Shown here in pieces: positions 12,339 through 24,528 of a stretch of DNA of 64,000 nucleotides. Source of the DNA: Owenia fusiformis (lineage: Eukaryota; Annelida; Polychaeta; Sabellida; Oweniidae); assembly GCA_903813345.2 (NCBI GenBank), contig CAIIXF020000001.1, forward strand, positions 30,247,915 to 30,311,914. The letters are read 5' to 3'. Numbering within the stretch: position 1 is the first letter of the stretch; every line of letters begins with the position of its first letter. The notes under the pieces are model-generated. The model had not been told where the DNA came from. It ran no database searches and saw nothing but the letters and a program-made list of their open reading frames with translations. The position numbers and the translations under genes were made by a program.

Positions 12339-15300
12339 TTACCTCCGTCTCCTATTTGCAAGCACCCGTATTATCCAATGTGCGATAAATGGCCAGATGA
12401 CAATGAAAAAAGCAGTACGACCATTAATTTGAGGAAAGGGCCACCAACTGGGAGACTGAAATTAGAAATATATAACATTTAGTATTTTTATGGTAGGCTG
12501 AAAAGCATATGGGATTAAATGCGTAACTGGTACATTGTGGATGTAGGCTTGCATGTAAAACAAGCACTGGTCAAGAATTCTTTCTTTTAATCAAAAGTAC
12601 CACATTTACGAGATCATAACCAAAATACATGTATGCTATTTTAATGATATTTCTTTCATTGTGCCTTTTACATAAAAATGTGTAGATTATTTTATTTCAA
12701 TTTCAATTTTGAAACACTCAATTGTAATATTTGAAAGAATAATTGTTGACCCTAAAGCTAAAACGATCAGTCCTACATCCTGGTGCATGGATTGAAACAG
12801 AGGTTGCGATATGGAAACAACTCAAACCTATCGAGTATTTTATGAATCATAAATTGTGGGTTTACCTGATTTCTTGCTTTCTCTTTGCGTTCTTTTTCTT
12901 TTGCTTGTGTTTGAACAACAGAAAGTGTTTCTAAAGTGTTTAGCCTGGAAAACAAATACAAAGAAATCATTTGGGAATAACTTTCATACATAAAATATAT
13001 AATATTTTATTTTCGAGCAGAATGCAAGCATGCAGAATATGTGCACATTGATTGCAATGCATTAGATAATGAAAAAGAAATAAGTCATATATCAATCAAT
13101 GAGAACATATTGAATATATTCATTTCAAAACATGTTTTTCATAACAATTAGGAGCCATTGCATGTGAGCTATTGATAATAAAAATCTAATCTCATTTCAT
13201 AAAAAATGTTGGCATGAGATAAAAAGATGCATACCTGTACTGGTTTAATTTGTATTTCAAAATTAGTTGAGGAATCTTTTACATCTTTTTATATACCAAA
13301 AAATATCAATGTTTCCTTATTATAAAAGCCAAACAATGTCAAAAGGCATTTAAAACATCAAACAGATGCTGCCGAAAGCATTCACATTGGAGTATATAAG
13401 GAATATACAGTATAGTTTACACTTGGAATTCATTATTTGATTTTAACAGGTAAACTAACCTAGTTAAGACACTGTTCATATCCTGCTGTAATCTGACTAG
13501 GGCTGTGGCTATTTGCTCATTGACATCTACTCTATAATACTGGGGTGGTCCCTGGTCTCTACCCCCTCCAGCACCCCCACTCACTAACTGTTGCCGACCT
13601 GAGTTGAGGTTTTGTCTTTGTAAAGCTCCACCTATGAAAAAGTAACAAGGTATTAACATGCAAAATGTCACCACCTGCCATTTGTTTTAGATGCCAACCA
13701 CCAGATGCTGTTACAAATGTCAAACACTAACCAGCGAACACCAAATGACGAACAATGGCCATGAAAAAGTTGGGAGACACTAACAGTTTGCTTGATTCCT
13801 TCAAAAAAGCTATATTTCAATTCCAGGTGAATCAAATCCTCCTAGATTTAAAAAATATGGTTTAAGTTTTAATCATAACAGATTTCAATGGAAATATCAT
13901 TGAGAAAGAGCCTGAATTACTTTATTACCTCTTTGGTTGTATAGATTAGTAGCACCCTCTGCAGGTTGTGTCCTGGAATTGCCTCCTTCTGCCGCTGTTT
14001 CACCACCACCCCGATGTATCATAGGATCACTCGGAACACCATGAATTCCCCCTTTAGGGGCCTCCCCTTCAAACTTGGCATAATTATGATCACCAGTTTG
14101 GATAACTCCTACTGAACTGTCTGAGCTCCCAGAGGAGCTTGAGTGTCCTGGGCTAGAACTACCCTGTCCTCCAGTTGCTGTATGTGTAACTGAACTTAAC
14201 TGGGTTTCAACAGTGATTGGGGAAATTCCCCTTAAATGTACATCAGCTTGTGAAGTAACTGTAGTAGCACCATCTACATAATGTGTCCCTATTGATGTAA
14301 ATCCAGAATCTTTGACTGGGGTAGATGAATTGTTGAACTGACTATAATTTGCTGTTGTCTGGAAAACAAGGATCATAAACAACTGACACACATGGACAGT
14401 TATATAACATTGGAGCATTGACCATTCAATAAACAATATGCTTTTATTCAATCAATTACAGTGGGACCTGTTATACAGGAGGGTTAAATTGCTTTTGATA
14501 AAAACATGGACAAGTAAGGATTTTATGCCTGTGTAACACCTCAAAAATCCTTCACTGTGGAGTTTTTTTTGTCAAAATGCTTCATAATGAGGCAATTAAA
14601 GATGCTATGTAGGGGGGGGGCTATGTAGCTCTTACCAGTACTTGCTTTACAATATACCCAGAAAACATGAAATGCTTCTTTTATCGTTCTTTGAAATCAG
14701 TAAAATTTCAAATGTCTATAAAAATTTGAATTTATAAAGGAGCCTGGCTGGCTTACTTGATCTTCTGTTGGTTGCTCTGATGTATCACAAAACTCCTCTC
14801 CATCTGAATCCTGTGGATCAGTCACATGTTCAAAGCCATTCAAATTGATTGGATCTCCATTGACAGTTGGTGGGGCTGATCCAGGTTTAGCTGGCAGCTG
14901 GTATTGAGCAGCTTCAGGGTCAAAAGTAACAGGTTCAAGATTGTAACTAGGGACTCGTTGCAAGTCAGCATGTATGATGTCATGGTTGTTTTGTATTCCT
15001 GAGTCACCAGATGGTGTCCTGTTTCTCCTAAACTCATCTATAAAAATGCACAATTCCTGAAATTTAGTATCTTATAACTCTTTGCACTTACCACAATGTG
15101 ATGGGTATGAAAGATTTGTTCACAATGGGAAAGCAAGCTAAGTTTCTTAAAATACAAAAATCAGTTTTATTTATCTTTTAACATTAATGTTTCAATAATA
15201 ATATTTTACTAGAGATAACTACATCATGCAATGGACAAATCATTTGTATGACCTTCACTTCTCTCAAGTTAACACTATTGAAAACTTCATCATGGGATCA

Positions 15301-18300
15301 TACTTAAATACTTATTCAATAGCATTCATAATCTTTAACTAGTTTCTGATAGTAAGCGTAATGTTACAATTGTTTCAAATATAAACTATTCTAGATTTTA
15401 AAAGTAATCTAACAAGGTGCATATGAAAAATGTATAAATCATTGATGATATCTCTTTAATCATCACATATCTTACATTATGTCCACATACTTAAACTTTT
15501 AAACTTTGGACTTCGTCTGGTTAAAATATTGGCACAGAAAGTGTTGACATCAAGCATCACACATTTAGAACTTGTTTTTCAGAAGTCAAAAGCATTTTTA
15601 AACATGAGAAAAATTACTCAAAACAGTAGTGTACCTGGATCAATTTTCTCTATATCATCATCACTACTGCTATTTTGTTGAACAGGACTTCCATCTCGTA
15701 ACTTTTTAAAATATTTGTCTCCATTCCCAGGAAACTTAAGATCCACTAGTTCATAAAAGTCACCAAGTTTATCAATGAAATCACCGACATCTTCAGTGTG
15801 AGGCATAGTTTCTATAATCTGGAATTATATCACAATCATGTTGAGAAATTATGTTTGTGAAATATGGCATTGATATCTTTCAATCCTTATGATCAAATAA
15901 GTTTTTTTTAACAAAGCTTGTTCTTTTTACAGAAAACTCCAGACTTATTATCAATGGGAACATGATAAATATATACATATACAATGTACTCGTATGTTGG
16001 AACATTTGAAAAATATCAGTATCACAGCTTCATGGGTCATTTTTCATTACAGGTCATTTTCCAGACAAAATATCAAGGCATCACAGAATAGCATACTTTC
16101 TTACCTCTTTTAAACCATCAACATATTTAATCATAGCCTCTTCCTCATCCATCCCTTCAAACTTCATCCAAGCATCCCTGAAAAACAACATAATTCTGTA
16201 TAATATATGAGTGAACACATGTATTTGACGTTCAATACATAAACATGGATACTGCATACGTTTGTATATGAGGCATTTTCACGAATAAGTGACACTTTTC
16301 GGTATTTTTTTGTAACAGCATCCTTATTTATTCAATTTAAGGTATAAAAGAAAAACAATGCTTTCTAGAAGTTGGTACCATAATGGTCTTATATGCACAT
16401 CATGAAAAAATACAATATGTTGTTGCTTATTTTAAAAATCAACAAGTAATGACCCAAAATATGCTGTTTTTTGGTGTAACAAGCATTTCACTTAAATTGT
16501 GACCATGTTTACATAATCACAGAAGGGCTAATATCATAGATAGATCGACAATTCTAATACCAAGTGGTAGCTAAATCATTTATCTTTAATATGTTTTTTA
16601 AATTGTTTCAAACACTGTCATATAGCCCAAGTTGTAACCGTTTTTATATCATGACTACTCTGCAACACTTTTCCATTTTTTGGAGAGGTATTTTATGTTT
16701 TTTAGCACAGAAAATCTGTAGCTTAGTATTTTCCTTCATATATAATGATTTTGAATAGCTAACATATTCATATATAACTTGTAAAAAGCTTTTCACTTGG
16801 AATTATTTAATTAACAAATAGCGAATAAAAGTTCTGAATCATTTTTTAGGAGTCACAAACCATGAGGTGTCCGTAATGGCAAAGTTTCTACAATTTACAC
16901 AGTACTTATACCTTAACTATTCTTATTTTTTAATGAAATGAACACAACTTATCAATCAAATAATAATTTAACAATGATTGACCTTTTACTTTCTGATCCA
17001 GATGCAGATATGGTGTCTGAAATGTAGTGAGGTGTCCGTAATGCTACATGATTTATCAATTCAAATTGTGAAATTAGCTTACTTTATCCCAAAAATCACT
17101 GTTGAATATTTCCCAAGTGTCTCTCTACATATGTTTATTAAACTTAAACTGGTATTGCCACTGATAATATTTGAACTTTTTTTTTACCATAAGCTACGGG
17201 GGTCCATTTTACAAACATCAGTACTGATTAAAAATGAGGCAGAAATTAATTAAAATTGATTTTAAATTCCAAGTCTTTACTAGGCATATGGAGTCCAAAC
17301 TAGATTTAGTTTTTTGAAATAAATGGAAACAAATAAAAAGAATAAATAGTTTTTAAAAAACATTACGGACACCTCAAGCCTATTGATTTTATGTTTAAAG
17401 CAAAAATAACTTATTTTCAAAGCAGTAAATAACCTTTATTAGTAAAAAATGGAGAAAACAAAGTATGCAGAGGAGGAAAAAGATATTAGGTTAAAAATAC
17501 AAACCAGCAAAAGAAAATAAGAGGAAACATGTACTTGAAAGAAAAATTTTAAAATGTTGCACTTAAAAGGCAATATATCTAATAGTGATATAGAGAATCC
17601 AGTCCAAAGATTTCAACGCATTGTTAACATATTCTGAAATGACTCATGAAGTACCAAAAAAGCATTGCATCAAAAAACATGATATTTGAATTCATATAAA
17701 CACAATGTAGAGTGGAGATGATGAGTTTTAATCTTTTGTGACAACTAGACCAAAGAACAGCAAGTACCCAAAAACAAAGCAGCAAGAGTGCTTCAAGTTC
17801 ATTTTGGATGAAAAGCATAATTCATTTTCAATTTTATATATTTATTTTAAATTGTTTGTGTCATTTGATATCCTACACCTTAAATTTTGTCGTGTAGTCA
17901 ATTTTTTACCTTGCCTTGTTCTTTCCTTAAGCTTGTGTTCATTGATTTGAATTGCCTGGTTTGGCGGGTATGTGTCTTGAAGCAAGACTAATTTGTTGGA
18001 CAAAACTAAAAAAGTAATATGGTTCAAATAGAACAATATTACCATATAACATTCTTGTCAAAACATGCCAAATTGCAACACAAACAAGGATATAGTATTC
18101 ATTGGTGAACAGAGATATCCATAATGTTTGAGATAAAATGACTATAATTAATTAAATAATTAAATAGGACATCCAAGTGATTTCACTTCTTAAATTGTTC
18201 AGCCCAGGTACAGATTGTTTTCCTCTTGTTATCTTGCTCAATGTAAAGTATATGCTGTTAAATCATACATTTCTTTGTAAAATTCAATGTATGTCTACAT

Positions 18301-21300
18301 GTTTATCATATACCTAGGCAAAGGGGCTAAATAAAGTTCACTCACCATACGTATTCAATTATTTTGATAAACAATTGTTACGAAAAGGTTTTGTATATAT
18401 ATATTTTTAAACAAAACTTACTTTTGCGACCTAAAACTGAAAAGAATTTAAAACAAGCAAATTTGAGGTGTCCGTAATGCTGTCTCTTTCATCATTTAAA
18501 CATAAATTGACAGATTTTGAAACAAACACAGATAATTCAGTGGATAGCAATTGAAAGACCGTGGAATAATCCACAAAATTGGATACTTTTGTTTGGGCTG
18601 CAATGTGAATTTATCTAATAATGTGACTTTATTTTGTTAAATCTAATTCATTGGGTGAGGAGGTAGATATGTTCAAAACAAATATTACTTTTTCTTCATA
18701 TTTTGCAACCAGTTGTTTTACAAAATGTGTTATCAATGATATAAGACTTAAAAAAATATGTCAGAAACAAAAATATTCCTGTTTTGAATGTTGGTTTGTG
18801 AGCATATTGAGAGTGAATTGTCCGTAATGCCAATTTCAGTACCTATAAAGATGACAGTATTTTGTAAATTTGCAGATGCGGATACTTAGGAATTTTTACA
18901 TCATCAAAAGCCTGACATATGAAAGTGTAAAAATTTTCATAAACAGGAAGGAAAACTTGAAAAAATTTTTTTGACATTTTGAAATGTAAAAGTGTCACTT
19001 ATTCGTGAAAATGCCTATGACCAAATAACACGTGAAGGACAACATTGCCAGACTTGCACCAGGATCAGATTATAATTCAGAGGGCTTGATACAAAATATA
19101 TTCTCTTAAAAAACTATCTGTTTCTGAGATGACAAAGAAGACAGCTGTTCACTTTTTTCTTGAAATATACTACTTGTTTACCATATGTTGAAGTAATATG
19201 ATTGTACACGCTCTTCATCATTCAAGAGAGGATCTATCTCCAAGAATAGATTAAATCAGACAAAGTTTGATGGCTTCTGCAGTCCTGTCTTGTTATCTTC
19301 AAAGCTACTCAGTATAAAAAATAAATGCCTAATAATAATACTTACCATTTTGCCTTCTTGACCACCTCCCAGAAAGCAGGTTTAGGTTGAGTACAGTCCC
19401 CCTCTGATGCTTGCTTGAAGAGGCCATAGAATCTGAGCATCAAACTGTAGGATGGTTGGTAGGAGCCTGCTGAAACTAGCCACAATTACAATAGTGGTCA
19501 AGGAAACGAAGCCAATACAACACTGCACAACACACTACAAATCTACATACTCTCAGTTAAAGGTGTGGTTCTAATACTAAAAGCAACACAAAATAAGATG
19601 TGTTTGAAATTTTTGAAAAGTATCAAAAGTAGCATCAAGAGTGAGATGTAATACTGTAAGCTGTACTGTAAGATGTAGTGAGCATACATGAGGCATTCAA
19701 CTGGGTGGAACAAGTAATAAACGCATTAATCTTACTTCAAAGCAAAGGTCATGATAATTTGCAGAATGTATAGTTTAGTAACTGTAACCAGGATTTTGAT
19801 AGCAGGTATGCAAGGCCGAAGGCCGAGCAAAACTTGGGGGCCCAGGTGCATGTGTCCCCCGGAATTTTTTTGATTTTAGACCAAAAACCATGGTGCATTC
19901 TGAGCATATCGAACTGTGTAATGGGGCAATACTCCATCATTTAGGGTACACAGCTGCCTATGCCAGGTTGTACCTGGTAACTACATGTATCTTGTGCAAT
20001 ATTAATTGAGCATGCAAAACAGCCAAGCTACACCGATAGCAAGGATTGCAACAACACACATTTGGTTACATATAAAAATACATTTACAGGAACAATTCTA
20101 AAGATAAAACTCTTCTATGATCTGGGATAAGCACACTAAGAAGATGCAACATTTATATTGAACACTGTATTTCAAAGAAAATTAAGTTGATTTGTGATGA
20201 CTATGAGAAATATAGACGTTTGATCAGCATCTTTAAAGGCAGAATTAGATCTATAGGGGTGACAAAAGCACATGTTAGCACCTATAGGGGTAATCTAGCT
20301 ACCGATTCTCAAATCTGACTTACAAGTAGTTCAACGTTGTTAAACTCAATAACGGCGTTCTTTATTATTAGGAATTTTCTTGGGGCCGTTATTGAGATCT
20401 TGCCGGGGCCATAAGACATATCAGATTAAAAACTAGGCCCAGGCTAGGTCTAATGTTGTTGGACTAACTTACAAGGAGTATTGATACAGATCCGTGAGCC
20501 CCTAAGCTGCCCTAAGAGTAAACTTTGGGGCCCCACTTCACATGCTATCTATTGCAAGACTAACGCCTGGTGTAACCGTCACCATGTTATTCGGTGTTTT
20601 TTAAGTAGCGCAAGGATCCTGCCATGACCGTGGCAGTGTTATTTTGTAAGCCTGGTATAACCGTGACAACGCTGTATTATATTGCAAGGCCTGTCATGAC
20701 CGTGAGTGTTATCGTGGAAGCCTGGTGCGGCCGTAGCATTTACGTTTAATTTAAGAATTTTTTATTGTTGTTTGTTAAGCGATTTGTTTACTATCCACTT
20801 TTAAATATTTGTATATTTTATGTCTCTGGTCTAAATTTTTATTAGCGTGACACAAATAACTTGTCTTATTCTGTGTAAATGATTAATTATTTTAGAATAT
20901 GCGGAAATAATGTGAATATGATGTCTAGTAGTAATTTTGATATTAACATAATTAAGGTAGTTAAACACCATGATCATATAGTGTTAAACTGTTTAATTGT
21001 ATCGTATCATTATAATGACGATCACTTAAAATTGTTTAAGGATATTTCTGACATTAATATGATTCATATCTACAGTGCCCTAGTACTAGACATTGCAATA
21101 CATTATCACGGACTAAGCCTAAATTTCTACATGACCACCCACATATGTGGCCTTGCAATACTATATTACATTGTCACGGTCATGGCAGGCCTTGCAATAC
21201 TATATTACCTTGTCACTGTCATGCCAGCCTTTGTAATACACAGTGTCACGGTTATAGCAGTAGTCCTAATCATAAATTTCTACATCACCACTCTCATACC

Positions 21301-22938
21301 TGAACTTGCAATACTACATTACACTGCCACAGCGGTCATACCAAGCCTTGCAATACTACATTACATTGTCATGGTCATGCCAGGCCTTGCAGTACTATAT
21401 TACATTGTCACGGTCATGGCAGGCCTTGCAATACTATATTACCTTGTCACGGTCATGCCAGGCTTTGCAATACACATTGTCACGGTTATGGCAGTCCTAT
21501 CATAAACATTACATTGTCACTGTCATGGCAGGCCTTGCAATACTGTATTACATGGTCACGGCCATGCCAGGCCTTGCAGTACTATATGACAGTGTCACGG
21601 TCATGCCCGGCTTTGCTATAAACATTGTCACGGTTATAGCAGTCCTAATCATAAATTATTGCAAGGCCTGTCATGACCGTGGTAATGTTAAAGCCTAATA
21701 TGACCGTGACAATGCTTATAAGGCCTGTCATGACCGTGGTAATGTTAAAGCCCCGTATGACCGTGACAATAGTTGCAAGGCCTCTCGTGACCGTGGTTGT
21801 ATTTAAAGTAGCATGAGAACACTGTAATGACAATTTTTCTTCGTGTTTAACTACCTTAAATATGTAAATAAAGACTACTAAAAATATGTATTAATTTCAC
21901 AGTGAAAACCTAATTTTTACTCATAAATTTGCGAACAAACTATATCTCTACTCTCATTCAAGGAGCTTCGATTCGAAAGCATATACTTTCTATAATGATC
22001 AATTAATAAGATTTATTCATAAAAAATACCAACAGCAACGGGCGAAACATGAAGGTCATTAATGTCATATAAAGGTTGCGGTTGCGCCAGGCTTACACGA
22101 TTACACTACCACGGTCATGGCAGGCTTTTTAAAATAATACAGCATTGTCGCGGTTATACCAGGCTTTCACGATAACATTACCACGGTCATGGCAGGATCC
22201 TTGCGCTACTTAAAAAACACCGAATAACACGGTGACGGTTACGCCAGGCGTTAGTCTTGCAACAGATAGAGTCTCCCCCACTTTGGAACAGAGAGGGAGG
22301 TGGATTTTCTTTTCAGGACAATTCTATTATATGTTCCAGTGTATTAGTTCAACAAGTTAAACCTAGTCTGGGCCTTATTTCTTCTCTGACATATCTTGTG
22401 GCCCGCCCTAGGTTTAACTTCCGTGCCTATTCAGCCCTTGATGCAAAAAAATTTAATGGTGGCCTATGGTTCCGCATGAAATTTGATGCGCGTTTAATTA
22501 ATAACTGATGGTGGGAATTTGCAACAAACGAAAGCATAGCACGGAAGTTAAACCCAACCACGGCAACACGAACATTCAGATTAAAAAATGAAAGCCGTGG
22601 TATTGGGTTTAACTTGTTGAACTACCAGTGTATGTGCTATTTGCCATGTTTTATATCACTTAATGTATTCATCACAATAATAATGGACTCTGCTCATTCT
22701 AAATATGATCTTTGAACTGGCAACTATGATTTTTATACCAATTGAAATTTATGGATATTTATCTTTATTTTTCTATTGAACCATAACATCGATTCTGAAA
22801 AATATTACACCGGACGATTATGTATAATAAGATGACAGATATGAATATGTTTTAATTGGTATAACACTTACCATTTTTGGGTAAACTTTGAATTACTTTT
22901 ACGGCTGCATCAAACTTTTCTTTAGCTGTAGCCGCCAT
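12339..22938 (-). CDS. ACBD5: Acyl-CoA-binding domain-containing protein 5 (peroxisomal tail-anchored tether)
   Basis: Nine exons, read leftward: 22872-22938, 19346-19469, 16105-16177, 15635-15818, 14757-15037, 13929-14358, 13460-13631, 12866-12944 and 12339-12455. All are GT-AG and sum to 508 codons plus stop. Residues about 5-95 form the acyl-CoA-binding domain (AAVKVIQSLPKN, FKQASEGDC, KWDAWMKFEGM, IIETMP). A FFAT-like motif, EFCDTSE, at residues 231-237 sits in acidic surroundings; in human ACBD5 the FFAT binds ER VAPA/B to make peroxisome-ER contacts. Residues about 250-420 are low-complexity Ser/Gly-rich. A coiled coil follows at about 421-470 (VNEQIATALVRLQQDM). The tail is SWWPFP plus one membrane segment (about 483-501) ending NRRRR, the tail-anchor layout of the family. 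The start ATG fits the family N-terminus. The protein should bind very-long-chain acyl-CoA on peroxisomes. The introns are loaded with mobile elements. Confidence 0.94.
13665..13790. repeat. TGTCACCACCTGCC repeat in ACBD5 intron
   Basis: This is the second copy of the repeat at 12125-12240. Its left end (TTAACATG, CAAAATGTCACCACC) also matches the left end of the large element at 52228-54190, so it looks like a short member of that family. Confidence 0.5.
16272..19015. mobile_element. 2.74-kb non-autonomous DNA transposon in ACBD5 intron 2
   Basis: Perfect 28-bp terminal inverted repeats (16272-16299 and 18988-19015) begin GGCATTTTCACGAATAAGTG. They are flanked by the direct repeat TATGA (16267-16271 and 19016-19020), a 5-bp target-site duplication. 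The inside is very AT-rich with no long ORF and no transposase that I recognise. A 15-mer, GAGGTGTCCGTAATG, recurs at 16864, 17029, 18465 and, with two changes, 18815; it occurs inverted at 17361-17375. Superfamily not assigned. Confidence 0.88.
20545..22269. mobile_element. 1.7-kb foldback element built of about 40-bp CACGGTCATG repeats
   Basis: The outer arms, roughly 20545-20632 and 22180-22269, are near-perfect inverted copies (start CTATCT, then TTGCAAGACTAACGCCTGG). Inside, degenerate units centred on CACGGTCATGSCAGGC recur about every 40 bp. They run in direct orientation over about 21170-21640 (about twelve units) and inverted at 20570-20730 and 21660-21800. The 208-codon open frame at 20879-21505 is a translation of these repeats and not a gene. 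No target duplication was found. It lies in ACBD5 intron 1. Confidence 0.8.
22345..22624. mobile_element. 280-bp MITE with 9-bp target-site duplication
   Basis: Inverted ends TAGTTCAACAAGTTAAACC (22345-22363) and its exact complement (22606-22624) are bounded by CCAGTGTAT at 22336-22344 and 22625-22633. A 9-bp duplication fits Mutator-like elements best; Merlin (8-9 bp) is the alternative. Subterminal copies of the GTTTAAC phrase add a second inverted pair. It sits in ACBD5 intron 1, 75 bp right of the foldback element. Confidence 0.88.
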
Positions 22939-24528
22939 GTTTGTTTGTGACCTCTGCTAAGTCACATGACTTGGTCACATGATCAAATGGAAATGAAAGT
23001 GCAAGAATGAAAGTATAATGAACAACTTTTGCTCATATTGATATCTGAGAATAATTTGGTTTGTTATAAAATTAACACTTGATGCTGCACATCTCGTGCA
23101 AATTTCGGAAAGTAACACCATATCTATTGAATGCCCTTCAACGAATGGTCATTCCAAATTGAACTGTGTCAAGGGCTTAATCCTAAATTCATAACTGATT
23201 TTAGGAAACAACGCAAAGGAATGGGTATTCCACAATGCATTGAGTCTTGGGATTAGATTATTTTCACACATTGCAAAATATTTTCTACCATGCCATTTTC
23301 CACCTTTCCAAGATACAAAATCACTAAAAGGACATATTTTTCAATGAAACTTTTTGCAAGGGTCAAGTTGGCAAAGCATCAATTTCAATTTGTAGAATGC
23401 AATTCTCACCTTGACAACCATTGACAAACATTCAATGGATGTGGTGATCTAGAATTGGACACACCTTGTATAGCTATGTGTGAAACCATCACCATCTTGG
23501 CAGAGGAAAGTAAGCAGTATGTACATTTGTAATATAAACATACTGTATATATGTAGCAAGATAAATGAAAACAAGATGGTCATTTATTGGCAAATTTCAA
23601 CTTTTCCTAAACAATGAAGACAAAAATCCATAGTATTTTTATGTATTGTATAAAGTCAAGGCAGTTTTTACAAATAAATTTTGAAGCAGGGTTCAGGCGA
23701 ACCCCCCTGGCCAAAAATTCTTTCAAAATCATACAGTTTTTCACCATTTTGAGCACTTCTCAAGTGATTTTAGCCATATTTGGGCCAAGATTTTCAAATG
23801 TAAACCCCCCCTGGAAATCTTTGAAAACTGACCCCCCCCCCCCCCCCCCCCGACTTATTCTGGCTACGGGCCTGATGTTGTTGTTGAGATGAGGGGGGTC
23901 CCAAAACAAAGCCCCCCATGTCCAAAATTAGAATAAAATAGTAAAGGTATGCCCTATTAGAAATTATCATTTTTTGGTCACATTAGAAGCAAGTAGAAAT
24001 AATTTTATAATATAAGCATATTTTATTGAATAAGAATATGTTTTATTCTTTAATTTTGATGACATTATGTGTATCAATTATACAAAAAATAATAATAACA
24101 ATATGTTGAGATGTTAGCACTGAGGTGTCATTATGTACCAGTTAAATATATTTTCAAAGTACAATAAGATTTTCCTATAAAAATAGAAGTATTATAGTAC
24201 ATGTGATTTTAAAATGATGCATCCAACCCCAAAAACAGCCAACAATCATTCCAATCCTTGTAATTTATGTAATTGCAATTTTTATTATTTTTTGTTCAAC
24301 ACATGGATGCTCAAACATCAAAGGCATGAGGCAGGCATTGTATCTGCCTCTCTAACATAGAAAAATATATTTATTTAGATTTTTTTCAACTTTACAATGG
24401 AAATGAAGTCTAAATGTAGCAATACAGCTCATTTAACCTAAATATGCCATGCCTAATTTCTATCCTGGTTAGGCCCCTGAATAAATATGTGATCATGGCA
24501 TCATTACACAGATTCATAGCTGGGATCT
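22939..24528. other. Spacer between ACBD5 start and MDH1B stop
   Basis: About 1.6 kb upstream of ACBD5, so it should contain the ACBD5 promoter; the start-site context is GCCGCCATG on the plus strand. It holds the 23686-23873 MITE and a run of about 20 C residues near 23832-23850. A mariner-like terminus (GACACACCTTGTATAG, about 23457) is also visible. No coding exon was found. Confidence 0.6.
23686..23873. mobile_element. MITE with GTAGCCAGG-type ends, copy 2 (left end eroded)
   Basis: The right end CTGGCTACGGGCCT is intact. The inside (GCCAAAAATTCTTTCAAAAT, then AGCACTTCTCAAGTGATTT) closely matches copy 3 at 47158-47385. The left inverted end is missing. The C tract is expanded. Confidence 0.7.

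Noticed and set aside
20879-21698. Open frames of 208 and 130 codons
   Set aside because: Both read through the CACGGTCATG tandem repeats. The peptides are periodic (ILYYIVTVMAGLA-type) and the other frames are equally open.
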